64,000 nt of DNA from Micromonospora sp. NBC_01699. Lineage in GTDB: Bacteria > Actinomycetota > Actinomycetes > Mycobacteriales > Micromonosporaceae. Below the pieces are notes generated by a model. The model was not told the DNA's origin and made no database searches. It saw only the letters and a list, made by a program, of their open reading frames with translations. The position numbers were made by a program, and so were the translations under genes. Each line of letters starts with the position of its first letter. The stretch's first letter is position 1. The stretch lies in NCBI RefSeq assembly GCF_036250065.1, contig NZ_CP109199.1, positions 4,216,001-4,280,000 on the forward strand. Direction: 5' to 3'. Below, in pieces: positions 34,809 through 45,544 of the stretch.

Positions 34809-35954
34809 ATGTTGCCCACCAACTGCGACGTACTCGTCGTCGGCGCCGGACCGGCCGGGCTGGTCACCGCCGTGCAGCTCGCCCGGCGCGGCGTCGACGT
34901 GACCGTGGTGGACCGGGTCGCGCAGGGCCACAACACCTCGCGCGCCGCCGCCGTACACGCCCGGACCCTTGAGGTGCTGGACGGCGTCGGTGTCGCCGGA
35001 CCACTGGTGCGACGGGGCATCCCCGCCGCCCGGGTCACCCTCCGAGACGGCGACCGGACCCTGTTGACGATGCGCTTCGACGGCCTGCCGACCCCGTTCC
35101 CGTATGTCCTGCTGGTGCCGCAGTCGGTGACCGAGGAGGTACTGCTGGACCGGTTGACCGCGCTCGGCGGCCGGGTGCTCCGGCCGTACCGGGTGGTCGG
35201 CCTGAGCCCGGACGGGACCGGCAGCCGGGTCACCTTCGCCGGCGGGGAAACCGTCCGGGCCCGCTTCGTGGTGGGCGCCGACGGCATGCACAGCACGGTC
35301 CGGCAACTCGCCGGCATCGGCTTCCACGGTACGGACAGCGAGGACTCCTTCGTCCTCGCCGACGTACGGATCGACACCGCGCTCCCCCGCGACGAGGTGA
35401 TCCTCTTCTTCTCCCGCACCGGACTGCTGGTCTGGGCACCCCTGCCCGACGGCAGTGTCCGGATCGTCGCCGAAGTGGCCGACCCACCCGAGCACCCCGA
35501 CGTCGCGTACGCACAGTCGCTGCTCGACGCACGCGGCCCGACCGGGCGGCGCAGCACCGTGACCGAGGTGCTCTGGGGTTCACGCTTCCGGGTGCACCAT
35601 CGGGTGGCGGAATCGTTCCGGGCCGGGCCGGTTCTACTCGCCGGCGACGCCGGCCACGTGCACAGTCCCGCCGGCGGCCAGGGCATGAACCTCGGCCTGC
35701 GCGACGGGGCGGCGCTCGGCACCGCGCTGGCCGACGTACTGTCCGGCGCACCCGAGACGGTGCTCGACGCGTACGCGGCGGCCCGCCGGTCGGTCGCCCG
35801 CGAGGTGGTCGGGTTCGCCGGCCGACTCACCCGGGTGGGCACCGCGGCGGCCCCACTGCGGCCGCTGCGCAACACGGCACTCCGGCTGCTCTCCACCGCC
35901 CCGGCCGCCCGGCGCCAACTGGCCGGGCGGCTCGCCGGGCTGGCCGACCGCTGA
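34809..35954 (+). CDS. FAD-dependent aromatic hydroxylase-like monooxygenase
   Basis: The 381-residue group A flavin monooxygenase is read from the three fingerprints: GxGxxG (CDVLVVGAGPAGLVTAVQLARRGVDVTVVDR), DG (VVGADGMHSTVRQLAG) and GD (PVLLAGDAGHVHSPAGGQGMNLGLRDG). It lacks the C-terminal thioredoxin-like domain of longer phenol hydroxylases and resembles the shorter RdmE/MhpA-like type. The ATG at 34809 has GGAGG six nt upstream. It is divergently paired with a TetR regulator and an operator-like palindrome, so it is probably substrate-induced. It may act on an aromatic xenobiotic or antibiotic; inference only. Confidence 0.9.
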   Translation: MLPTNCDVLVVGAGPAGLVTAVQLARRGVDVTVVDRVAQGHNTSRAAAVHARTLEVLDGVGVAGPLVRRGIPAARVTLRDGDRTLLTMRFDGLPTPFPYVLLVPQSVTEEVLLDRLTALGGRVLRPYRVVGLSPDGTGSRVTFAGGETVRARFVVGADGMHSTVRQLAGIGFHGTDSEDSFVLADVRIDTALPRDEVILFFSRTGLLVWAPLPDGSVRIVAEVADPPEHPDVAYAQSLLDARGPTGRRSTVTEVLWGSRFRVHHRVAESFRAGPVLLAGDAGHVHSPAGGQGMNLGLRDGAALGTALADVLSGAPETVLDAYAAARRSVAREVVGFAGRLTRVGTAAAPLRPLRNTALRLLSTAPAARRQLAGRLAGLADR

Positions 35955-35990
35955 CCGGAGCCAGTGGTCGGCCGCGCTCCCGGTTCGGGG

Positions 35991-36845
35991 TTAGACGAAA
36001 CGCTTGACGAAGGTGAGAGCGGTGTCGGCGACCTCGCGCCAGCCGCTGTCGATCGTCAGCGCGTGGCCCCGGTTCGGGATCTCCACGAACTCGGTCACGC
36101 CCTCGTTGCGCTTCTGCCGGTCGAACGTCGCCTCCGAGATGGCCCTCGGCACCGTGTGGTCCCGCTCGCCGGAGACGATCAGCATCGGCCCCCGCTCGGG
36201 GTTGGTGCTGTCGACCTTCGCCTCGGTCCACGGGTTCAGGTTCGCGGCGGCGGCCTGGAACAGCGGTGCCCCCGGCGCCGCGACGGCGTACGTCTCGTAC
36301 AACTCCCGCGCCTCGTCCTCGGTCACCGCGTTCGCGAACGCGAACCGGAACTGGTCGAAGGTGAGCGGAACGGCCCGGTGCCGGTTCGCCGGGTTACCGA
36401 GAACCGGCGCCGCCGACCGCAGCGCGGAGATCGGCAGCGGCAGCACGCCGCGGAACGGTGCCGCGTCGATCGCCACCGACGCCGCCGCCAGTCCGTGCCC
36501 GGCGAGGATCTGGGTGAGCAGGCCGCCGAAGGAGTGCCCGATCACCGCCGGCTTGCGGTCCAGCTTGCCGATGACGTCGGCGTAGTGGTCGGCCACCTGC
36601 CCGATCGTCTTGTCGGCGAAGACCTCCGGGTGGGCCTTTGCCTCCTCGACCGTCTCCGGGTCGTCCGGCCAGCCCGGGGTCAGCGGCGCGTAGCCGGCGG
36701 CCTCGAACACCTCCGCCCACCGGTTCCAGCTGCTCGGCAGGAGCCAGAGACCGTGGATGAACACGACCGGCGCGCGGCCGCTCGCGTTGGCCGCGGCGAT
36801 CTGTTCCTCGGTGCTGGGGGGTAGCTGGTGCGCGGCTTCAGACAT
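35991..36845 (-). CDS. Alpha/beta hydrolase
   Basis: The 284-residue cytoplasmic alpha/beta hydrolase has an oxyanion motif PVVFIHGLWLLPSSW, nucleophile elbow VIGHSFGGLLTQ (Ser), acid Asp in VSGERDHTVPRAI and His in PNRGHALTIDSGW, so the triad is complete. The length suits lysophospholipase- or haloperoxidase-like members; substrate unknown. The ATG at 36845 has AAGGAG six nt upstream. The upstream intergenic region carries a perfect 16-bp palindrome. Confidence 0.9.
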   Translation of the reverse strand: MSEAAHQLPPSTEEQIAAANASGRAPVVFIHGLWLLPSSWNRWAEVFEAAGYAPLTPGWPDDPETVEEAKAHPEVFADKTIGQVADHYADVIGKLDRKPAVIGHSFGGLLTQILAGHGLAAASVAIDAAPFRGVLPLPISALRSAAPVLGNPANRHRAVPLTFDQFRFAFANAVTEDEARELYETYAVAAPGAPLFQAAAANLNPWTEAKVDSTNPERGPMLIVSGERDHTVPRAISEATFDRQKRNEGVTEFVEIPNRGHALTIDSGWREVADTALTFVKRFV

Positions 36846-37203
36846 GAACTCTCCTTGGTTACCCACGCGAGCGTGGTACGGCCGTCGCGGCCGAAATACG
36901 TCGCCGGGGTGGGGGCGCATGGGTATCTCCGCCGGTCGGCTGGCAACTCGGCAGACCGGTACGACGATCACGCTTCGTGCCGAACGTACTCGCGCCGCCG
37001 GACCGACCGCCATACGTCAGCTGACGTAAGTTCACGCGTACACCTGTGCCGGGTGACCGGCGTGACCAGGCACACCATCGACCGGGTGAGGCACCGGCCG
37101 GGCGGCACGTCGAGCCTAGGCTCGACCGCGATCCCATCCGGTGGGCATCCGGTCGCGGCCCGGCACACCGGGCGGTACGCCGAGGTCGGACCGGGGGTAC
37201 GAA
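36846..37203. other. Divergent intergenic region between hydrolase and LAL regulator
   Basis: This stretch of about 360 bp holds no convincing gene. It contains the promoters of both divergent genes. The only clear structure is the palindrome at 37013-37028, nearly midway (168 bp from the hydrolase start, 175 bp from the regulator start). Confidence 0.6.
37013..37028. promoter_or_regulatory. Perfect 16-bp palindrome, candidate operator
   Basis: TACGTCAGCTGACGTA is fully self-complementary without spacer and sits centrally between two divergent genes. Such compact palindromes are typical sites for MarR-, TetR- or GntR-type dimers, none of which is encoded next to it. The LuxR-type protein next door could also be the binder. 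Confidence 0.55.
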
Positions 37204-40074
<2,871 letters not shown>

Positions 40075-40197
40075 CGACGGGCGGCCATCACCGGGTCACC
40101 CGTACATCCGTTGTCCTCGATGCAACCACCTCGGTGTCATATGGGTTTCGTCGCCCGGGCGCATCGTGTTAACAATCGGCCTCCAGGGTTATTGACC

Positions 40198-41724
40198 ATG
40201 AAGAGGCTCAGCCGTCGCACCATCGTCCTGGGTGGATTGGCCACCGCCGGAACGGTGGTCGCTCCCTGGCGCATCGCCCAGGCCGCCGTACCGTTTCCGT
40301 TCAAGCTGGGAATCGCCTCCGGCGAACCGGCATCCGACAGCGTGGTGCTCTGGACCCGCCTGGCGCCGTCGCCGCTCAACGCCGACGGGCAGGGCGGCAT
40401 GGCCAACGCCGACGTCACCGTCGAGTGGCAGGTGTCGACCAACGACCGGTTCACCTCCCTGGTCGCGTCCGGTTCGGTCGCCGCCCGGTACGCCGACGCG
40501 CACTCGGTGCACGTGGTGGCGGGCGGTCTCGCCCCGGACGCCGACTACTACTACCGGTTCCGGGCCCAGGGTCACATCTCGCCGGTCGGGCGGACCCGTA
40601 CCGCCCCGGCGGTCGGCACCTTCGGCCGGGACCTGGTGATGGCCTTCGCGTCCTGCGCGCACTACGAGTCCGGCTACTACACCGCGTACCGGCGGATCGC
40701 CGAGGACAACCCCGGCCTGGTCCTGCACCTGGGCGACTACATCTACGAGGGCGGGACGGCCGCCGGCTCCGTACGCGAACACGTCGGTGCCGAGATCGTC
40801 TCGCTGGCCGACTACCGCCGCCGGTACGCCCAGTACAAGTCCGACCCGGACCTCCAGGCGGCGCACGCCGCGGCGCCGTGGCTGGTGGTGCCGGACGACC
40901 ACGAGGTGGAGAACAACTACGCCAACATGGTCCGGGCCAACAACAGCCCGGCGCTGACCGCCGCGCAGTGGACCGCCCGGCGCACCGCCGCTTACCGGGC
41001 CTACTACGAGAACATGCCGCTGCGGCCGAGTTCCGCGCCGACCGGCAACGCCATCTCGCTGTTCCGCCGGGTCCGCTGGGGACAGCTGGCCACCTTCCAC
41101 ATGCTCGACACCCGCCAGTTCCGCGACGACCAGGCCAGCGGTGATGGCTGGAAGGTGTCGACCGAGGCCGACCTCGCCTCGCGCAGCCTCACCGGCGCCG
41201 CCCAGGAGACGTGGCTGCTCGACGGCCTGGCCCAGCACTACGGCACCTGGGACATCCTCGGCCAGCAGGTGTTCTTCGCCCGCCAGCTGGACTCCGCCGG
41301 GGCGGCCAACATGGACGCCTGGGACGGCTACCGCGCCTCCCGCTCCCGGATCCAGCAGGGCTGGCAGCAGCGGGGCGTACGCAATCCGCTGGTGCTCACC
41401 GGCGACGTGCACCGGGCCTGGGCCAACGACCTCAAGGCCGACTACGCCAACTCGTCCTCGGCCACCATCGGCACCGAACTGGTGTGCACCTCGATCACCT
41501 CCGGTGGCAACGGCAGCGCGAGCACGACCATCCCGAACGCGTCGAACAACCCGCACCTGAAGTTCTCCTCCGACCGGCGGGGCTACGTCCGTACGACCAT
41601 CAGTCCCACCCAGGTCCGGGCGGACTTCCGCGCGGTGGCCACGGTCACCGAGCACGGTGCCCCGGTGTCCACCGTCGGCTCGTTCGTCATCGTCGACGGC
41701 CAGCCCGGCCTGCGTCCCGCGTAA
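40198..41724 (+). CDS. phoD: Alkaline phosphatase D (PhoD), Tat-exported
   Basis: The 508-residue protein has a twin-arginine signal (LSRRTIVLGGLATAG), a PhoD N-terminal domain (FKLGIASGEPASDSVVLWTRLAP) and the metallophosphatase core. Metal ligands lie in HLGDYIYEGG, VPDDHEVENNYAN and LTGDVHRAW, as in PhoD enzymes that use Ca2+ and Fe3+ to hydrolyse phosphodiesters and phosphomonoesters outside the cell. Cys in FASCAHYESGYYTAY is the usual iron ligand. The ATG at 40198 directly precedes the Tat motif with AGGG nine nt upstream. The next gene begins 17 nt after the stop, so they probably form an operon. I found no convincing PHO box upstream. Confidence 0.93.
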   Translation: MKRLSRRTIVLGGLATAGTVVAPWRIAQAAVPFPFKLGIASGEPASDSVVLWTRLAPSPLNADGQGGMANADVTVEWQVSTNDRFTSLVASGSVAARYADAHSVHVVAGGLAPDADYYYRFRAQGHISPVGRTRTAPAVGTFGRDLVMAFASCAHYESGYYTAYRRIAEDNPGLVLHLGDYIYEGGTAAGSVREHVGAEIVSLADYRRRYAQYKSDPDLQAAHAAAPWLVVPDDHEVENNYANMVRANNSPALTAAQWTARRTAAYRAYYENMPLRPSSAPTGNAISLFRRVRWGQLATFHMLDTRQFRDDQASGDGWKVSTEADLASRSLTGAAQETWLLDGLAQHYGTWDILGQQVFFARQLDSAGAANMDAWDGYRASRSRIQQGWQQRGVRNPLVLTGDVHRAWANDLKADYANSSSATIGTELVCTSITSGGNGSASTTIPNASNNPHLKFSSDRRGYVRTTISPTQVRADFRAVATVTEHGAPVSTVGSFVIVDGQPGLRPA

Positions 41725-41741
41725 GAGGAGAACCGAACCCG

Positions 41742-42992
41742 ATGTCAGCCATCACCTCACTGCTCGTCGCCTCGCTGCTCGCGGCACCCGTACCGGCGGA
41801 CGTCGCCGCCGCCGAGGCGACCTGGTCGGCGGCCAACAGCGTCGCCACCGGTGACCAGGACACCCCGGCCATCGCGGCCAACCGCAACGGGCGGGTCGCG
41901 GTCGTCTGGGAGGACGACCGCGACGACACCGTCCCCGGGGACAACCTGCACTCGGAGATCTTCCTGCGGGTGTTCAACAACGGCACGGCCGTCTACGAGC
42001 TCAAGCTGTCCGCCGGTGGCACCAGCGGCACCGCCTGGAAGCACATCAACCCCGACGTGGGGCTCGACGACCGGGGCAACGCGGTAGTGGTCTGGTCCGA
42101 CGACCCGGACGGCAACGGCTACTACAACGTGCCGTACCGGGTGGTGTCCCCGACCGGGACGGTGCTCGCCTCGGGCCGGGCCAACGCCAGCGCCGACGGC
42201 CAGCAGACCTGGCCGAGGGTCGCGGTCGACCCGGACGGCGTCGCCAACAACGCCGCCGCGGTGGCCTTCTCGGTGGTCTGGGAGGACACCCAGGGCACCA
42301 ACCCGTCGACCATCCGGGCCGCCGGCTACACCAACATCACCACCAAGGCGTACGAGGTGACGGCCAGCCAGACCAGCGGCCAGCACCACCGGCCGGACGT
42401 GGCGGTGTCGGCGTCCGGCGAGGCGACAGTGGTCTGGGACGAGGACGGCGACGCCAACGGCTCCTACAACGTCGGCCTCACCCGGCTGGCCCGGACGAAC
42501 GGGGCGGTCACGCTGTCCCGCCGGACCGCCAACGCGAACAGCGGCGGCCAGCAGGTGCGCCCCGCCGTGGCGGCGAACTTCAACGGTGACTTCACCGTCG
42601 CCTGGGAGTCCGACCACACCGGCACGAACGGGGTGTGGACGCGTTCGTTCACCGCCGCCGCGCTCGCCCGACACGGCGAGGTCGAGACCTCCGCCGGGGC
42701 GGGTGCGGCCGGGCCGACCGTCGGCATCGACGACCAGGCCAACGTGGTGGTCGGTTGGACGGTGCAGGGGACCGACCCGGACGTCCGGGTCCGCGGCCTC
42801 AACCCCGACGGTACGGACACCGGCCGGCTCGGCGCCCAGGTGCTCAGCCAGGCCACCGTCGGTCGTCAGGAGCAGATGGCGGTGACCAGTTCACCGTGGG
42901 GCGAGGTGGCGGTCTGCTACACCGACGACAACGACGGCAACACGTTCGACCAGATCCTGTGGGGTACCGGGGTGACGAACTCCAACTGGTGA
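41742..42992 (+). CDS. Secreted seven-repeat (predicted beta-propeller) protein
   Basis: The 416-residue protein has a short signal peptide (MSAITSLLVASLLAAPVPADVAAAEA). Seven repeats of about 51-62 residues each carry a V(V/A)W-x-D-D-like strand and acidic loop: VVWEDDRDD (about residue 53), VVWSDDPDGNG (115), VVWEDTQG (177), VVWDEDGDANG (230), VAWESDHTG (286), VGWTVQGTD (337) and VCYTDDNDGN (390). Seven repeats suggest a seven-bladed propeller with Ca2+-binding loops. No catalytic motif is evident. The ATG at 41742 has AAGAGGAG upstream. It lies 17 nt behind phoD and is probably co-transcribed, which hints at a role in phosphorus acquisition or substrate binding. I do not recognise a named family. 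Confidence 0.8.
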   Translation: MSAITSLLVASLLAAPVPADVAAAEATWSAANSVATGDQDTPAIAANRNGRVAVVWEDDRDDTVPGDNLHSEIFLRVFNNGTAVYELKLSAGGTSGTAWKHINPDVGLDDRGNAVVVWSDDPDGNGYYNVPYRVVSPTGTVLASGRANASADGQQTWPRVAVDPDGVANNAAAVAFSVVWEDTQGTNPSTIRAAGYTNITTKAYEVTASQTSGQHHRPDVAVSASGEATVVWDEDGDANGSYNVGLTRLARTNGAVTLSRRTANANSGGQQVRPAVAANFNGDFTVAWESDHTGTNGVWTRSFTAAALARHGEVETSAGAGAAGPTVGIDDQANVVVGWTVQGTDPDVRVRGLNPDGTDTGRLGAQVLSQATVGRQEQMAVTSSPWGEVAVCYTDDNDGNTFDQILWGTGVTNSNW

Positions 42993-43009
42993 ACCCCGCT
43001 CGTGCTCGA

Positions 43010-43048
43010 CACCGCCCCGGATCGGCCGGTCACCGGTCCGGGGCGGTG
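43010..43048 (+). terminator. Hairpin terminator of the phoD operon
   Basis: Positions 43010-43025 pair with 43033-43048 (16 bp, one G-T wobble) around a 7-nt loop, 17 nt after the stop codon of the propeller gene. No U-tract. It lies between convergent genes and may serve lemA as well. Confidence 0.75.
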
Positions 43049-43093
43049 CCCTGTCCCACCGCCGGTGACTCCTCGTCGCCGGCCACGTCGCCG

Positions 43094-43669
43094 TCAGAAG
43101 CGGACGGGTACGTCGGCCCGCTCGTCGCCGCCGGCTTCGAGGTACGGCTGTACGTGGAAGCCGGCGAGCCTGGCGACGATGCCGGTCGGCAGCGACTCGA
43201 CGGCCGTGTTCAGCGCCTGGACGGCGGTGTTGTGGAACTGCCGCGCGTACGCGATCTTGTCTTCGGTGGCGGCGAGTTCACGCTGCAACTCGGCGAAGTT
43301 CGCGCTCGCCCGCAACCGTGGATATGCCTCCGCCACCGCGTACAGCCGGCGCAGGGCCGAGGTGACCGCCTCCTCGGCGCCGGCCCTGCGCCGCGCGTCA
43401 TCGGCCGCACCGAGCGCGGCGGCACGCGCGGCGGTCAGCGCGTCCAGGGTGGTCCACTCGTGCCCGGCGTACCCGCGCACCGTCTCCACCAGGTGTGGGA
43501 TCAACGAGTGCCGGCGGTTCAGTACGACGTCGACCTGGGCCCACGAAAGCCGTACCTGTTCCCGTAACCGGACGAGCCGGTTGTAGGCGGAGACCGCGCG
43601 GACCACGAGGAACCCGGCCAGCAGCACCACGGCCGCTGTCACCACCACCAGCACCACGCCCGTATCCAC
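43094..43669 (-). CDS. lemA: LemA family protein
   Basis: The 191-residue protein has one N-terminal transmembrane helix (VVLVVVTAAVVLLAGFLVVRA) and the helical LemA domain (YNRLVRLREQVRLSWAQVDVVLNRRHSLIPHLVETVRGYAGHE, AYPRLRASANFAELQRELAATEDKIAYARQFHNTAVQALNT). LemA proteins are inner-membrane proteins with N-out topology and poorly defined function. Normal length. The GTG at 43669 has GAGGTGGG upstream. It stands alone, with no TPM-domain partner gene beside it. Confidence 0.92.
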   Translation of the reverse strand: MDTGVVLVVVTAAVVLLAGFLVVRAVSAYNRLVRLREQVRLSWAQVDVVLNRRHSLIPHLVETVRGYAGHEWTTLDALTAARAAALGAADDARRRAGAEEAVTSALRRLYAVAEAYPRLRASANFAELQRELAATEDKIAYARQFHNTAVQALNTAVESLPTGIVARLAGFHVQPYLEAGGDERADVPVRF

Positions 43670-43876
43670 TCGAACCCACCTCTTCGAGACGTCTGAGAGA
43701 CGGCGGCCCGCCGGCAGCCGCACCCACCATGATCGGCAGGGCCGCAAGTGGCACGCGCCACGCCGCCGGGCATCCGAATGTGCATGTGGCGGTCGACGCG
43801 GCGCAACCTTCGACCCCGGTCGCGCGTGTGACCCCTGTCAGAAGATCGACGCCCCTCGCCCAGAGGATGGTTCCGG

Positions 43877-45427
43877 ATGAGAAGAAGAAGAACGCGGCTG
43901 CTGGTCGCCTCGGTGCTGATCGCGGTGGCACCGGCACTGGTCGGCGCCGCACCCGCCGGGGCACAGCGGCCGCAGCCGACCACGACGCCCCAGATCGCCT
44001 GGTCGGACTGTGCCGACGGTTACCAGTGCGCGACCGTGGGCGCACCGCTGGACTACGACCAGCCGCGCGGGCGGCAGATCAGCCTATCGTTGATCAAGGA
44101 TCCGGCAACCGATCCGGCGAACCGGATCGGCACCCTGTTCGTCAACTTCGGCGGCCCCGGTGCCTCCGGGGTGGAGCGGCTGCGGGCCCGTGGCCGCTGG
44201 GAGTGGTTGTTCTCGCCCGAGTTGCGGGCCCGGTTCGACCTGGTCTCGTGGGACACCCGGGGGGTGGGCCGCAGCACCGCCGTTCGGTGCTTCGACACGG
44301 TGGCGCAACAGCAGGAGTTCTTCGCCCCGATCCCGGCCTTCCCGGTCGGGGCCGCGCAGGAGAGGTCCTTCTACGCCGCCGCCGAGGATCTCGGCCGCCG
44401 CTGCCGCGACCGCAACGGTGACCTGCTCGACCACCTGTCCAGCGCGGACACGGCGCGGGACCTGGACCTGCTGCGCCGCGCGGTCGGCGACAGCAGCATG
44501 AACTACTTCGGGCTGTCGTACGGCACCTACGTCGGGGCGACCTACGCCAACCTGTTCCCCGACCGGGTACGCGCACTCGTGCTCGACGGCGCGCTGGACT
44601 TCGTCGGCAACGCCACCGGACACGGTCTGGACGGGCTCACCAAGCCGATCGACACCCGCCAGGACGTGCCCCGGGGCATCGCTGACACGTTCGACCAGTT
44701 CCTGCGCCGCTGCGCCGCCGCGGGGGCGGCGAAGTGCGCGTTCGCCGCCGGTGGTGACCCACGGGCGAAGTTCGCCGAGCTGACCGCGCGGGCCCGCCAG
44801 CAGCCGGTCGTGGTCGACGGCGAGAGCTGGACGTACACCGGCATCATCAGCACGGTCAACGACAACCTGCCCCGACCACTGTGGTGGGCGGATCTCGCCG
44901 TACAACTGCAACGGCTGTACGCCGCGCCGCAAGACAGCGCGGCGGGCGCCCGTACGGCCAGGTCGGAGCCGCGCGAGGAGTACCCGGGCAACAGCACCGA
45001 GGCGTTCTACGCCACCAACTGCGCGGACAGCGTCGTGCCCGGCAACAATGCGACGTACAGCCGGCTCGGGGTGAGCGAGGAGCGGCGGGTGCCGTACTTC
45101 GGTCCGATCGGGGTCTTCGACTACATGCCGTGCGCCAAGTGGCCGGCCCGCAACACCGACCGGCACCTGGGCCCGTGGAACCGGTGGACCGCCGCCCCGA
45201 TCCTGGTGGTCAACAACCGGTACGACCCGTCGACCCCGTGGCACGGCGCCCGCGACGGCGCGGCCGAACTGGCCCGGGGTCACCTGTTCACCATCGAGGG
45301 CGCCGGGCACACCGGGATGTTCGTGCCCAGCGCCTGCGGTGAGCGGGTGAAGCGGGAGTACCTGTTCACCGGGGCGTTGCCCGGACCCGACGTGGTCTGT
45401 ACGGCCGACGACGACCCGTTCGCGTAA
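43877..45427 (+). CDS. Secreted alpha/beta hydrolase, TAP-like tripeptidyl aminopeptidase
   Basis: The 516-residue exported enzyme has a signal peptide (MRRRRTRLLVASVLIAVAPALVG, AQ cleavage). The alpha/beta-hydrolase core shows an oxyanion segment LFVNFGGPGASG, nucleophile elbow YFGLSYGTYVGATYA, and the TAP-like C-terminal domain with acid ILVVNNRYDPSTPW and His in EGAGHTGMFVPSAC. This matches Streptomyces SlpD/E- and TAP-like peptidases that cleave tripeptides from N-termini outside the cell. Cys residues at conserved positions may form a disulfide. The ATG at 43877 has AGAGGA upstream. A perfect terminator hairpin follows. Confidence 0.9.
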   Translation: MRRRRTRLLVASVLIAVAPALVGAAPAGAQRPQPTTTPQIAWSDCADGYQCATVGAPLDYDQPRGRQISLSLIKDPATDPANRIGTLFVNFGGPGASGVERLRARGRWEWLFSPELRARFDLVSWDTRGVGRSTAVRCFDTVAQQQEFFAPIPAFPVGAAQERSFYAAAEDLGRRCRDRNGDLLDHLSSADTARDLDLLRRAVGDSSMNYFGLSYGTYVGATYANLFPDRVRALVLDGALDFVGNATGHGLDGLTKPIDTRQDVPRGIADTFDQFLRRCAAAGAAKCAFAAGGDPRAKFAELTARARQQPVVVDGESWTYTGIISTVNDNLPRPLWWADLAVQLQRLYAAPQDSAAGARTARSEPREEYPGNSTEAFYATNCADSVVPGNNATYSRLGVSEERRVPYFGPIGVFDYMPCAKWPARNTDRHLGPWNRWTAAPILVVNNRYDPSTPWHGARDGAAELARGHLFTIEGAGHTGMFVPSACGERVKREYLFTGALPGPDVVCTADDDPFA

Positions 45428-45449
45428 CCACCGGCACGATCGACGGTGA

Positions 45450-45487
45450 CCGGCGGCCGGGCGGGAGGTTCCCCGCCCGGCCGCCGG
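45450..45487 (+). terminator. 16-bp perfect hairpin terminator after the TAP-like peptidase
   Basis: Positions 45450-45465 pair perfectly with 45472-45487 around a 6-nt loop (AGGTTC), 22 nt after the stop codon. The stem is almost entirely G/C and has no U-tract. Confidence 0.8.
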
Positions 45488-45544
45488 GCCCGGCGAGACG
45501 CTCTCTGTTTCATGTTCGGTCGGCCTGGGTACCTCCGGCCTCCG

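Noticed and set aside
40075-40197. PHO box upstream of phoD
   Set aside because: No pair of GTTCACC-like direct repeats at 11-bp spacing is present; GTTAAC and TTATTG fragments are insufficient.
43746-43762. Short inverted repeat GTGGC/GCCAC before the TAP-like peptidase
   Set aside because: Five-base arms are frequent by chance at this base composition.
45505-45530. Possible LexA (SOS) box before the first RecQ gene
   Set aside because: Only one half (CGAAC on the minus strand) fits the actinobacterial consensus; the other half does not.
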